A program made the translations under genes and the position numbers. Source: Diogma glabrata (Eukaryota > Arthropoda > Insecta > Diptera > Cylindrotomidae). Taken from it: a stretch of 64,000 bases of DNA. The notes beneath the pieces are model-generated. The model searched no databases, was not told where the DNA came from, and saw only the letters and a program-made list of their open reading frames with translations. The stretch lies in the NCBI GenBank assembly GCA_963693315.1, contig OY856186.1, positions 375,395,328 to 375,459,327 of the forward strand. Reading direction: 5' to 3'. Positions 1-11,016 of this stretch are shown piece after piece (the stretch's first letter is position 1; each line of letters starts with the position of its first letter).

Positions 1-709
1 ATCAATCTTAGCTAGACGTTATTCTAACTCTACGGAATTTAGTAATGTAAAATTAAATAAATGATAAAAAATGTATTTATTTTGAGTTAAAATTAAAAAT
101 TTATTATAAAAACATATACGTAAATCCAAAAAAAAACTGTTCATTTTTTAACTTTTTTTTTGATGAAAATTTTTAAGGTGTGTTGCAATAAAATTAATAA
201 AAAAATCAAAAAATTTTCCCCTCCTGAATTTTTATAAAATGTTAGTAACATATGTACCTTTAACATATTAAAAAATCAAAAATTTCAAAAAAACGCATTT
301 TTAGAAAATCAAATTTGAATTTTTTGCCGTAATTTTTCTAAAAGAAAATGTTCAAGGTCATGTAATGTGAATTATTATTTTGATTAGTTCTGTTCAATAC
401 CTACATTTTGAGCTATATAACATTCAAATCAGCTCAGTAGTTTTGACTGTAGAGAAATTTCAATACACCAGGGTCGAGCAATTTTGTGGTTTTTCAACAC
501 CCTGTATCTTAAGAAAGGGTTAAAAAAAAAAACTAAATATGCAGAAAACTTTTTTTAATTGATGTCAACGAATTCCAATACCTTAATATACAAAATTAAA
601 ACCTCATTTCCCGACCTTGCTGATATGATGTGTTTTTCACCAATAGCATTCAATTTTGTGATTGGAAAATAGTCAAAGAATATCAGCATTTTGTTTTTCA
701 GATGGAACT
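1..709. other. AT-rich non-coding stretch with a dispersed-repeat look
   Basis: No open frame of note. From about 360 to 510 the text runs through a phrase of the kind common in insect interspersed repeats, ending in a CACCCTGTAT block near 499-508. I could not find a second copy in this window, so the repeat assignment is inference from style. Confidence 0.3.
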
Positions 710-949
710 TACACCGAAAAAAAACGTTGGTAGGATCAACTGCAAAGCTTGTTTGATTTTGCGTCTAATATGAACGTGGTTATTTTAACCAATGTAGCAT
801 TGCCAATTTATTTTAAAAAACGTAACAATTTTCATTATTTAGATCAACAACGGCGTGATCAATTGCGTGTTCAAACATTCACAAATCATAGTTGAATTAA
901 GTAGTTTGTTCATGTTTTTGTTTGAAAATTATTGTGTTTGTTAAAATAA

Positions 950-2485
950 AAAGTCGGACAAGTGCGAATAAAATTCGCTCGCCAAGGGTTCTGTGAATGT
1001 AAAAGAACACAATATCAAAAATAAATGACATAAAGTTATGTTGTAAAGTCTTTATATCGCCAGACTATGGACGCATAACAGAATAAATGTTTAATCGTAA
1101 ACGTCAATAGTAAATGTCAATCACATCTACATTGATCAGAAATGTTACTTGAGGTTAAATCTTATCCATGGCTATTTATGTTAGCTAAAGAAAGATTTAA
1201 CCAGTATGGTCTAAATTGGGAATATTTGTTCTTTAAATCATCGTCGAAATATAGGGTGGTATACATACACTTAAAGTAGCTTGTTTTTTTTTTTATCAAT
1301 AACTAAAAAACTTTGCATCGCAGAATTCTAAAAAATGTTGCAATGTTTCTTAAATTAAGTGTTCTTTCAAATGACAAAAAATTTCAAAAAAGTTTTTTTT
1401 ACCCTCCTGACACCCATCCCCTAAACACACAGAAATATAATTATTTGAGAGTTCGCTATAATTTTCGTTCAAAATATAGCAAACTTCCTGTCACTACGAA
1501 TTTTTTCAATTTTTTCTGTCAATCAGTGTCGAAACGTAAGGGGGGGGGGGGGGAACGGTCTGGAATTTGCACATTTTTTAGAATAACTCAAAAACTGTGT
1601 GCCGCAAAATTATAAAAAATAAATTGCAATGTTTCTGAAATACGGAGCTCTTTCAAATGATACCGGCTCGCTTGGGTCAAAAAAGTTTTTTTTCACCTTT
1701 CCCCACCCCAATCCCTTAAAAGCACAAAAATATAATTATTTGAGAGTTCGCTATATTTTTCGTTCAGAGTTTATCAAACTTCTTGTCTCTGTGAATTTTT
1801 TCAAATTTTTCTGTTAATTAGGCTCGAAATGAAAAGGGGGGACCAACTTTTTGTGTAACTTTATTGATAATAATTCAAACACTATGCATTGCAAAATTCT
1901 AAAAAAATGACAATATTTCTCTTTCTCTTTCTTCTCGCTCTTTCAAATGACACCCCACATGACCTGGTTTTAAATGATGTTTTTGCCCCTTAACATTCCC
2001 ACCCCTTTAAAAAATATAGTTATGAGTATCTGCCACTTTTCTACATTTTTCATTAAAAACCTACTCAATTTTCTATCATTCCAAATATATTTCAAGATTT
2101 TCGATGAAGTAGGGTCGGAGTTAATCGGGGCAATAAAACATCCCGAAAACGTCATTTTTCAAAATTATACAAAAAATGGTGAGGTGTAAAATTCCAAAAT
2201 ATATTTTTAAATAATGCTGAAATGAAGCCCTTTTATATGATACCCTATTCGTCTCGCTAAACAAATGTATGTTCTCAAAGGCTTTACATCGTACCTCTTT
2301 AAAACAAACGAACACAACTTTATTTATTTTTTAACCCACCATATTGTGTGGATAAGCTAGTTTTATAAGCACCTCAAATTTTAAGTTCATCGGATTAATG
2401 GTTCACGAGATAATCGAAATAATGTAAAAACACGTTGTACTCTCACCAATAGTGTTCCGTATAAAAAACGGAACCCTAAAAACGA
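950..2485. repeat. Nested interspersed repeat (GTCGGACAAGTGCG ... CGGAACCCTAAAAA)
   Basis: It begins with AAGTCGGACAAGTGCGAATA and GGGTTCTGTGAATG, and ends with GTTCCGTATAAAAAACGGAACCCTAAAAA, preceded by a 'ggttcacgagataa' phrase at 2400. These boundary phrases match, from memory, a very common family of insect interspersed repeats whose two ends carry GGTTCCGTA and its complement. The core is made of diverged tandem units described separately. Confidence 0.55.
1300..2010. repeat. Tandem array of a ~285-bp unit
   Basis: Three diverged units start near 1303, 1586 and 1872. Each has the order: AACT.AAAAACT, TGC.(G/C)CAAAATTCTAAAAAA, AATGTTTCT, CTCTTTCAAATGA, a GGGTCAAAAAAGTTTTT block, CCCC.A.CCC, then ATATAATTATTTGAGAGTTCGCTAT. 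The open frames here (1313-1615, 1629-1817) are this repeat, not genes. The first unit is followed by a G homopolymer of about 15 bases (1540-1554). The same unit reappears at 63862-64000. Confidence 0.75.
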
Positions 2486-3156
2486 GGAAAAACAAAATTC
2501 GTTCAATGATAATAATAATAAACAAAAGAATAGAAAACAAACATCGATAGCAGCAAAAACAAAACAAAGATGTACCAAACCAATAGATTTAATACGGAGT
2601 ATTGCTTGATTCTATCACAAACGTATTCAATATAACTATTTTTAGTCTAATTTTTAATTTACCACGTTTGTAGTCAATTTAAAATTATGATTTAATTACC
2701 ACGGCATCGTTGCTCAAAAATGAAATCATAGTTGACTCAACTACAAACATGGTTAAATCAAATATGTTTATGATACTTATAAAAAAATATACCAACAACG
2801 GTTAAATTGTTAATTTAAATCCGGAGCGTTGGTTGATTCTATCGCAAACGTATTTAATTCCCCAATTTTCACTTAATGCTCGATTAACAATGTAACATTT
2901 TTGAATCAACCAAGATTTTTTCTTTCGGTGTACTCTAACATTACTTATACATGTAAAGTTAATTTTTTGTTTTGGAATTCTACTGTCTACCGACAGTAAA
3001 TAATGGGCATTTTCTGCGTTTTCAGGATCTTTGGATTCTTAAAAATAGGAGGCTAATTTTATGTTTATATTCTAATTCAAGTGATGTACTGTATTGAACT
3101 ATTTTTAGATATTTCAATTTATCTGGCAAACAGAATTGAACTGTAAACTCTACCTG

Positions 3157-3262
3157 CAGCCAAATTCTGTAATTGTGAAGCGATGAAGTGATAAGTTTTT
3201 TAATGAAAAGAAACGAAGAAATTTTTATCACTTCACCGCTTCACAGTTACAGAATTTGGCTG
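3157..3262. repeat. 106-bp hairpin / fold-back MITE
   Basis: CAGCCAAATTCTGTAATTGT at 3157 is matched in inverse by the block ending AATTTGGCTG at 3262. The arms are about 38 bp and continue through GAAGCGATGAAGTGATAA, with a ~25-bp loop. A diverged relative with the same GTGATAA and CAGTTACA.AATT.GGCTG blocks is at 40690-40830. Confidence 0.7.
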
Positions 3263-3563
3263 CTGATCACTGCAAACGTTTTTTTTGCAAGCATTTTGTA
3301 TACTCATTTTGCTTTTTTTCTTAAATTGTGCTTGACTTTATGCATTGATGTGAAAAATGTTAGTCTATTTCAAGTAAAGTTAGTCTATTTCAAGTAAAGC
3401 TATCTAGAAAAAAATACTTCAAAAATTGGTTTCAAATCAAATTCAATACCAACAGTTAGAATAGCTGAATGTTGAATGCCGTAGTCTTTGCGAACGATAA
3501 ATGCAAGTTTTTTAAATTAAGATATTAATAACGAACTATTTTTCATATGGGTCATGGGTTTAG

Positions 3564-3581
3564 GCCCCACATTGGGCGCCA
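3564..3581 (-). promoter_or_regulatory. tRNA-Lys-type primer binding site of an LTR-element remnant
   Basis: On the minus strand the 18 bases read TGGCGCCCAATGTGGGGC, one mismatch from the complement of a eukaryotic tRNA-Lys 3' end. They are followed by CTAAACCCATGACCC, the kind of leader that follows this site in insect LTR elements. The flanking LTR would lie at higher coordinates but I could not delimit it, and no coding remnant is attached. Confidence 0.55.
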
Positions 3582-3676
3582 TAAAAAGTAATCCGTTTCC
3601 AACTGTTTAAGATATGGACGTTTAAAAATTAATTGTATTATTTAGAGACTTTGAATAAATCAAATTGTAAAACATT

Positions 3677-4897
3677 TGGGCAGCGATGTATATTAACCAT
3701 AAAATTCTTTGTAAAATTACACGCATTTTATCTCTGTTTAGAAGTTTATTACAAAACTAACACGAAACATCAATGCGTTGCCCGAAAATTACAACAGATC
3801 ATTAATTAACATAATTTAGTGAAAAGATGACCCTCAGCAAACTACTCAAAAAACTCTCCATTTAGCGTTCAACTTTTCAAAAACAAACAACCTTTTATCT
3901 ACCAATTTCATGTTCAATTAAAATTTAATTTTTTTCAAAAAAAGGGGCCTGATTGAATTGATTTCAAAAAATTATAAGAAAATCAAAAATTACAAACTTT
4001 TTCCAAGATTCCAAATATTATGATAAAATCAAAAATTCCAGCTTTCTTCAAAATTCCAAAAATATTCATGAGAATATTACAAAATCAAAAATTTAAAATT
4101 TTTTTCACAATTCTAAAAATATTGCAAAAATTATTACAAAATCAAAGATTGAAACTTTTTTCAAAATCCTAAATGTATTGCAAAAATAAATCTATACAAA
4201 ATTAATTAACAAAAACTGCAAAAATTATAATATAATCTAAAATTCAAACTTATTTTCCAACTGTTCAAGTTATTCAGAAGTCGTGGAATCTGGAATCACA
4301 CAAAAAATTACATAAGAAATATCTCCTTAATAATTACAATTTTTGTTAAAAAACGACATATAATCTGCAACATGTTGACATTTTCCAACTCTTTCTATAA
4401 GTTGTGAGAACCTGAAACTTTATAGAACCATATTCCATGTCCAATTTCATGTTCAATTACATTTCATGTCATACAAAAAATTAATTATTTTTTTCAAAAA
4501 AATTAGTTAAATTGACTTGATGATATTTTTTTTGACACACTAATGCCGACCATCAAGATGTTTCCACATTAGATGTTACTACTCGTTATCACTTTATATG
4601 GACGTTTTTTATAAACAAAAATTTAGAAAATTGGCTTTTTTGATACAGTTAATGATTTTTTTGACACACTTCCGGTACAGTTATCGAGCTCATCGTCCTT
4701 TCGGGTCTTACTAGTTACAATTAACATAACCTAATTTTTGAAATCGCTTTTATAGTTTTCTTGTTTTCGTCGGCTGTGACGGCCGGCCAGCAGTCAGACG
4801 GATTTTTGTTTTGCTTTTTTAGAAGACAAAAAAAGTGGAGGTAAGATTTTCTCTTATGGTTCGAGATTGTAATACTTAGGACTTTCAGACCGAAGTA
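3677..4897. repeat. Interspersed repeat ending in the CTTTCAGACCGAAGTA hairpin, copy 1
   Basis: It shares its order of blocks with 33069-34467: a start TGGGCAGCGATGTATAT and AAAACTAACACGAAACATCAA, an internal array of AATTCCAAAAATATT..AAAATCAAA units, a TTTTTTTGACACACTTCCGG block, CGTCGGCTGTGACGGCC, a GCTTTTTTAGAA block and the terminal CTTTCAGACCGAAGTA. No protein is encoded. A third, partial copy lies inverted at 23929-24092. Confidence 0.7.
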
Positions 4898-4950
4898 TTT
4901 TATGAATAAATAAAATGAATTTTTAAAAAAGTTAGTTTGGAAAATTTACA

Positions 4951-5143
4951 GAAAACATGGGAAGTAAAAGATAATTTGAGTAAAAAAAAGTTCAAGAACG
5001 TTACCGGAATGACAATTTATGAATCATATACAAACCTCGAAGAACATAAGCACGACTTAGGAAAGCATTTTTATGATAGGAACAATCTTACCAAAACTTT
5101 GATACCTAGTTATTTTATGCTACTATTGAACGAGCTCTGTTAA
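4951..5143 (+). CDS. Candidate terminal exon, unrecognised protein
   Basis: An open frame of about 64 codons follows a possible acceptor (ATTTACAG at 4943-4950) and ends in TAA at 5141-5143. The peptide is mixed and hydrophilic (for example KTWEVKDNLSKKKFKNVTGM, then a TIYESYTNLEEHKHDLGKHF block), not low-complexity. An AATAAA box follows at about 5171. It lies just downstream of the repeat ending at 4897, so it could also be transposon cargo. I do not recognise the protein, no in-frame ATG begins the segment, and no upstream exon was found. Confidence 0.28.
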
Positions 5144-7030
5144 TGTTGACAATAATATGAAGCATTAGTAATAAAATAATGTAATTATTGGTTTTCTTAC
5201 TTATAAGGAAATTAAGCTTGGCTTCATATTGTAATTGTTCAGATCATTCTCCTGTTACGCTGACAATTAGTGAAAATAGAAACAAGAAGACATGTGCACT
5301 AAACCTAACGAGAAATAAACAAACTGAGTTATTCTTACTTGAAGACGATTGAATGAAGAACAAAATCAAAGCTAGATCTCCAAAATAAGCTATATTAAAC
5401 AACTTGGTTATTAAAGTAAAAACTGCTCTTAATGGGTCATTTGTGTGATAGTGTTTTTGTCGGTTTATGATTAAAAAATATAATTTATCAAGCTTTCTTT
5501 TATTTAAAACGTTTGTAAGAAAGTAAATAAGAGTACTTACAACAAACATTGTGGTTAATTGTATAAGCCATTAACATTTATGTAAGAAGTATAGCAAATA
5601 AAATGATTACTAAAACCATTAAATTCTATTTATTGCTTCTTAAATGGAATATTACCAATTACATCTATTATCGTATAATTAGCACACCATCAGATAATTT
5701 GAAAATTTGGAAACGCTAAATTTCAAATTTAGGTTAACAGCATTTTTCTAAAAATTATCGTTGGTCATTTTTTATTAACTCATTAAACCTATAAATACTT
5801 TTAATGTTATTTTAATGTTATGCTAATTGATTTGATAATAAAAAGAGGTTGGGTGCCAAAACTATGTCTAATTATGACGTTCGAATTGAAAGCAGATTGC
5901 TTTAAATTTAGGCTACCCAGGCACTTTTCACACTCAATAAAATAACTAAAAACACAAATCCGTACTTTTCCTTTCGCATGAAATGATTTGCTAAATGAAT
6001 TAGAGATACATAACTCAAATTTGAATTTATTTGTTAATCATCATAACCAAAGAATGAAAATAATTAAAATAAATTTCTATCTTCCTTAAACACTAAAATT
6101 GATATTTTTTCTTAAGATAATTAAGTTTTTGTTTCTTAGCTTGTCATCCCAAGTGTTTTTATATATAGCGATAAAATGCACATTAACCAATTAATTAAAA
6201 TTTTATATATGCAAAAAACTTCACTTTCCATTTTCAAGGAATGCATTCACTTTTCATCGAAACATTAACATTAATATGTGAAGAAATATATATATTTTGG
6301 TAAATGAATTTGAGTAGAATAATTAATTCGTTAATTTTTACCTTATTGTGATAATGCATTTATTTATTTAATAAATTAGAATGTTTTATAAGTGAATTGC
6401 ATGTGAGATAAAACCAGAAATATGGAACATTAGTTGCCAACATTTGTGTTGGAATCTCAAAATATGTGTTCACTTTTCCAAATTTTCTAAACAAATACCG
6501 CCGGCCGGATTCAGCGGTCGGACATTTCTTCATAACTTTAATTTATTTAAAATTATTATTCTCGCCTTGTGGAAGGAGTTCTACTCGTTTTATAATAATT
6601 GTTAGGCTGCGTATCAGCATGCATATAATTAATAAAATCACAAAATCTATAGGGTTGCGACACATCTTTATCTAGCTTTACATTGAAATCACCCAGAACC
6701 GCTCATAATCCTTTCTGTTTCCATGATTTCAGAGTATATTCTCGGTAATGAGGACTACATTCTATACAATCTCTTTCATTTTCGTTTTACGTTTAACTTT
6801 CTAATACCTTCTGCCTTTGTTGGCAAATTGTGAGAAAAGCTCGGAAGGTTGAAAGTGAACCTGTTTCACATTTTGCGGCAATTGATGCAACTTACTATAG
6901 CAAGCATAATTTTCTAGTAATACAAAAGTATACAAATATGAGAGTTTTGTTGAATGGAGTTTGACGTTCATACAAAGGTCAATATAATAAAAGCTTGTAA
7001 AATGGGCGAACAACTGACTCAAGTAGTTAT
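5144..7030. other. AT-rich stretch, no gene recognised
   Basis: Open frames at 5244-5549 (minus), 6466-6675 and 6801-7022 have no recognisable domain and biased AT-driven composition. A GC-richer patch CGCCGGCCGGATTCAGCGG at 6499 stands out but has no partner. I see nothing that supports a gene here. Confidence 0.4.
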
Positions 7031-7087
7031 AATCTACGAAAACTTTGGTTATGCAGCAGATTCAAGATTTTAAGACTGAGTGTTTGG

Positions 7088-7351
7088 ATGAAAAACCGTG
7101 CAAAATCTTCTTTTTATTGGTTGTCCGCACTGGCGCCATTTGACGCAGCTGAAACACCATCGGAAAATGTGAGGTAACATACTTGATTATCTATTAATCA
7201 CTAACAAACCCGCTAACAAACTAACTTTTAATTGCTGCAGTAAAACGAATTGGCAACGCTATAGGGAACTCTCAAAGGACAGACGAACAACTTTACAGAT
7301 TGATAGAAAATTTATAGATTATGATAAACAACTTAAAGAACAATTAGAATG
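7088..7351 (+). CDS. Two-exon start of an unrecognised host gene
   Basis: Exon 1 runs from an ATG at 7088 to 7173 and is followed by a donor (GAG|GTAACA). The intron (7174-7240) ends TTTTAATTGCTGCAG, and exon 2 is 7241-7351, followed by the strong donor GTAAGTTT. Exon 1 ends with two bases of a codon and exon 2 supplies one, so the frame continues. The peptide starts MKNRAKSSFYWLSALAPFDA and later reads KTNWQRYRELSKDRRTTLQI, then DRKFIDYDKQLKEQLEW, a charged helical stretch. The frame is open upstream of the ATG to about 6993, so the true start may be earlier. A small intron with clean borders and non-repetitive composition argue for a real gene. I cannot name it. Later exons were not found before the gypsy element at 8.4 kb. 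Confidence 0.55.
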
Positions 7352-7699
7352 GTAAGTTTAAAAAAACATGCTCAAAAGCTTTTAAACAAATTAGTAATAA
7401 CCAAAAGGATGCGCTGTAAACTAATCGGGGATAACATAAAGGAATCAACATATACTTTAGGGCTCAGGAAAATTCTTGCATTCAGTTCACTAATATCGCA
7501 CTATCTCGTTAAACCGATCTTTCCAGGCTAAGCCGATCGATCTAGCCTGGTGATATAATACCTGACTAATTTCAGCCTGAATCTATTAATCTTTCAATCG
7601 ATACACTCTTTCACCAACAACCGTTTAGACCCTAACTATTGCAAGACAGTCTAACTGAAGGATCTAGTGATGTAGTTACGGCTTCTTTCCTAGGAGCAG
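7352..7699. other. Probable intron, with one short open segment
   Basis: After the donor at 7352 the sequence is AT-rich. At 7573 an acceptor-like TGACTAATTTCAG precedes a frame that reads PESINLSIDTLFHQQPFRP, meets one TAA, then continues LLQDSLTEGSSDVVTASFLG up to the T-run at 7700. It could be a broken exon of the 7.1-kb gene or a gag-like remnant of the gypsy element; the stop argues against a working exon. Confidence 0.25.
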
Positions 7700-7765
7700 T
7701 TTTTTTTTAATAAAATATGCTGTGTAGTAGGAATTAGTATATGTATCACAACAACACAAAAATGG
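7700..7765 (-). repeat. LINE 3' tail fragment, inverted
   Basis: T9 followed by AATAAAATATGCTGTGTAGTAGGAATTA is the reverse complement of the tail shared with 23605-23660, 40160-40215, 43135-43185 and 58911-58975 (TAATTCCTACTACACAAC..TTTTATTAAAAAA). Only the last ~65 bp are present. Confidence 0.6.
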
Positions 7766-8100
7766 TTCGATTTTTTATTAAAAAGGGATATAATAACTGT
7801 ACGATAAAAGCTATCACATATAAAATATGACATTTTATGGAGCCACTCTTGTCCCTAACTATGGAGCCACTGTAATTTCACTATAAATAATTTTGTAAGC
7901 AAATTGCAATTAATTAGTTGTATTGTAATATTTGTTTAAATATCCAATTAAATAATTTATGGGAAAACAAATACTACATAACAGTAAAATTACTTTAAAA
8001 TCAATTAACTTGACCCTAGTTAATAAAATTGAAAGGAACCTCGAAATTCTTTTATTCTATTGACATTTTTGCAAACGAAGTAATTTAAAAAGTGTGAAAA

Positions 8101-8193
8101 ATGTCAATGAAAAGAAAAAGTCAAAAAGAGTCTTCTAGAGAAGAACCACGGACAAACAACATCGAAGGTGTGAAAAAAGAACCAAATAAATAG
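8101..8193 (+). other. Short open frame upstream of gypsy element A
   Basis: The frame encodes a 30-residue basic peptide starting MSMKRKSQKESSREEPRTNN and ending in TAG. It is preceded by an in-frame stop, and no ribosome-recognition feature helps. It may be a gag/5' remnant of element A or chance. Confidence 0.2.
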
Positions 8194-8429
8194 TAATATT
8201 CTAACAGCGGTAGGATTCTAACCCACGCTCCCCACAATAGATGGAAAACTTTTTATTCTAAAAGAAACTTTAAAATTAAATCATTTGAATTGAATGGCGA
8301 AACTCAATTTTAAACATATGTAGGGAGTTCAATCACCTATTTTTATTGAAAGTGATAAGCTAACAGCAACCACAGCAACAACTTATGAAATGAAGACATC
8401 ATTTGTCAATTCCTATAAATAGAAGATCG

Positions 8430-9195
8430 TTTGCCGAAATCCATAAAAATGAAATAAACTCGCAAGAAAATATATGCTTGACACAGGAGTAATGCGTCAT
8501 AGCCATCATAGTCCTTGGAACACTCCGCTCTATGTGTTGCCAAAACGTCCTTGAATCTTTGATAAGGAAAAGAGAAAGTGGCGCATTGTTGTAGATTTTC
8601 GGAGACTGAATTAAACTGCCATACCAGATGCTTATCCGCTTTCTATTTTAGAAATTATTTTACGACAACTAGGTGATGCAAGGTACTTTAGCACATTGGA
8701 CCTAGCAAACGGCTTGGAGGAAATCGAAGTAAAGATATCAGCTGATATCAGCTGAAGTTGACAAACCAAAAACTGCATTTAGCACCAGTAATGGTCGTTT
8801 TGATCTCAATCGTATGTCATTTGGTCTAAAAACGGCACCTCCAACATTTCAACGTAGTCCTAGCCGGTCTACAAGGAATAAAATGCGAAAAATAGGAATA
8901 AAAGGAGAAAAATATAACTTAAAACGTCAGCCAAAGAAATGCAACTGCAACCGAGAAATGTTTGAAGAAGTAATGTGTTTAGTGTATGTTTGAGGTTTAG
9001 ACTTCTTATTTGTCTACATCGACGATGCTTTAGTGGCGTCGATAAATGAGGAACAGCACAGACTTCGTTTGAAACAACCGTTCCTAAAACTTAGCGAGTT
9101 TGGTATATACACTAAACACTCTAAATGTGTATTTGGTTCAAACACTCTTGAGTTGGGATTTTTCTTCGAACCATTGGGACTCTTCTCGAAGAAAC
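8430..9195 (+). pseudogene. Ty3/gypsy element A, pol N-terminal part (reverse transcriptase)
   Basis: A decayed reverse transcriptase of the Ty3/gypsy type. In several frames one reads the N-terminal block (HHSPWNTPLYVLPKRP), then KWRIVVDFRRLN, PDAYPLSILEIILRQLGDAR, YFSTLDLANG, TAFSTSNGRFDLNRMSFGLK and TAPPTFQR. After a disrupted stretch the catalytic YIDD box is at 9015-9026, then KHSKCVFGSN and a jump straight to PLGLFSKK, which belongs to the RNase H region, so the end of RT and the connection are deleted. Stops and frameshifts (for example TGA after KRP, TAA after RRLN) make it dead. The frame is interrupted by LTR element B at 9196 and resumes at 17714. Confidence 0.85.
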
Positions 9196-9283
9196 TGTTG
9201 TATAATAAAATATTATGGAAACGCAGTCTTATAATATTATTATATAATCTTAATAATAGATGGCGTTTTAGTTTTAGTTTATA

Positions 9284-10735
9284 CATTGAATAAATATATA
9301 AGGAAGTGTCGCTACGCGTGTACGTACACAAATAATCGGTGAAGCATTTTTTTTTTAATTTTTTGTTTAGTTTGCCAATCTGTCAATGTCATTTCATTTG
9401 TTTACGTCGTATTTCAAAACAAACTAAAGAGTTTTTTTCTTTATTTTGTTCTTAAAGTATTGAATTGTAATTCAGTTTTATACAAATTAGTATTTAAACT
9501 GCTTTTTTTACAACAATTAATTGTGTTTATACAGTCATTTATTCATAAAAATGGCGTACTGCATCAAAACATGTAAAAAAATTGTCAACATTCCAAAGCA
9601 TTTTGCTGCTAAAATTACAATTATCAGATAAGGATATTTTCATAAAAATGATAAAAAAACAATTTAGTATATATTTTTAATATATTTACAATAAGTTTGT
9701 GTCACAAAATTAATTATTTTCTAATTTAGTTTTTTACTTAATTTCTCAAATGTAAGTTTGCCAAAATGTCAAAACAATTTTGTTAGACACGCCTATTCAC
9801 AGGGATTGTATAAAGTTATTGTTTGTTATGAAAAATGTGTGTAAAAAATATAAATTTGAATATGATTTAAAGTTTAAACGGATTTGATCTAAAACTTTTA
9901 ATAGTGAAATATATTGTTCAAACATACATAACCATAAGGATTTTCAATTTATCTACGATGTTTATATATTTATTATTAGTTTATTAGTCGAAGTATGGTT
10001 ATAAATATAAATTAAAATCGAATTTTTAAACCAATAGACAGTACAAGCTAATTTCGTCCAATATTTAGGAACAGTCATCTTTTAAAGTGGGTTCAAAGGT
10101 ACTTTGGAGTATTTTCAACCTATGCCAATTTCGTTTTATTCAAAAAATGGCAACTGTTAGAAAAAACTGAATATGATAGAGATTTTAGATAAGTTTTTTA
10201 TAGAAGTTAGTTCATAGAAGTTTTGTAGTTAAATAAAAATATTTGCTTAGAGAGAGGACAGCTTTACAAATCTGTATTCGTAAAGATGTGTTCATTTGTA
10301 TTGCTGGTAATGATGTTAAAGTGTTGTCAGTGTGATACTGCTATTATTGCTGAAGATGATGGCACACAATTTTGCTTTTATGTATTTAATGTTTAAAAAT
10401 ATCGGGAAAAAAATTATTAAAATAAAATCAACAAAATATATAACTTATTCATTATCTTTTATTTAGGTAGGAAACGGGTAAAAATACATTTTAAGACAAA
10501 TTTTTCCTAAAATAACGATTAGTTTAAACGAGAAATAAATAAAATTTTGAATAAAATCTACTTATTTCAAAGAACAGTTCATGCTGCCACCTAAGCTATG
10601 TTTGTGTAACTATATACAAATTATACACAGTACCACCCTACGATTAAATACAAACACCATCAAACGCACCAATACTACAAATTAGATGCTTCACTCAAAA
10701 AGTCTAGTTAATTTTCCTTAGATATTTATTCAATG
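9284..10735. mobile_element. P-like (or hAT-like) DNA element in the 5' LTR of B
   Basis: The ends are perfect inverted repeats CATTGAATAAATAT with one mismatch over the first ~21 bp (both continue TAAGGAA). Both sides carry the same 8-bp direct repeat AGTTTATA (9276-9283, 10736-10743), and the unbroken target is present in the 3' LTR. Eight-base duplications and CA..TG ends fit the P and hAT superfamilies. The CAT.GA..AATA..ATAAGG pattern resembles P-element termini, and the duplication lacks the T/A positions usual for hAT. Inside, a 26-codon frame at 9551-9631 begins MAYCIKTCKKIVNIPKHF, vaguely like the zinc-binding start of a THAP domain, but it stops early. The 1452-bp element is otherwise non-coding. 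Confidence 0.75.
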
Positions 10736-10926
10736 AGTTTATAATAATTAAATAATTATAACCAACTTCATGTCAGAGATAGAATAAACTAAAGAGTGTC
10801 ACAAACAATTGTCGTCTAATAAAAAATTGAAGTCTGTCTATATTAAACACATTTAATTAAACAAAACATTAAAAACATTTAATTTAAAAGCGTGTTTTAT
10901 TTAAAAAACCATAACATAAAATATTA

Positions 10927-10939
10927 TGGTGTCAGAAGT
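10927..10939 (+). promoter_or_regulatory. Primer binding site of element B (tRNA-Leu type)
   Basis: TGGTGTCAGAAGT directly follows the 5' LTR end and is complementary to a tRNA-Leu 3' end (CCA plus acceptor and T-arm start). It would prime minus-strand DNA synthesis of element B. Confidence 0.7.
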
Positions 10940-11016
10940 AAACTAAGGAAAAAAGTGTCAACATTTCAAATAAGTAATAATTTTTGTAAAAGAAATATAT
11001 AATAAGTGAAACAACT

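Larger units (their letters stand above)
710..2932. mobile_element. TIR DNA element (termini ACACCGAAA)
   Basis: The left end (710 on) reads TACACCGAAAAAAAACGTTG and the reverse complement of the right end (to 2932) reads TACACCGAAAGAAAAAATCT. Both continue into a TTGGT(T/A)GA.TCAA block, giving terminal inverted repeats of about 30 bp. Near the right end a block CGGAG..TTG.TTGATTCTATC.CAAACGTATT occurs twice as a direct repeat (about 2596 and 2821). No transposase frame survives, so this is a non-autonomous or gutted element. A second repeat (950-2485) is nested inside. No clear target duplication could be defined. Confidence 0.55.

Noticed and set aside
1313..1817. Two frames of 100 and 62 codons with similar peptides
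   Set aside because: They are successive copies of the ~285-bp tandem unit, not paralogous genes.
8195..8235. tRNA-like T-arm on the minus strand (GGGTTAGAATCCTACC with pairing stem)
   Set aside because: No matching acceptor strand, D-arm or anticodon arm upstream; at most a SINE or tRNA scrap.
9014..9331. 105-codon minus-strand frame
   Set aside because: It overlaps the plus-strand gypsy YIDD region in the opposite direction and has no domain of its own.
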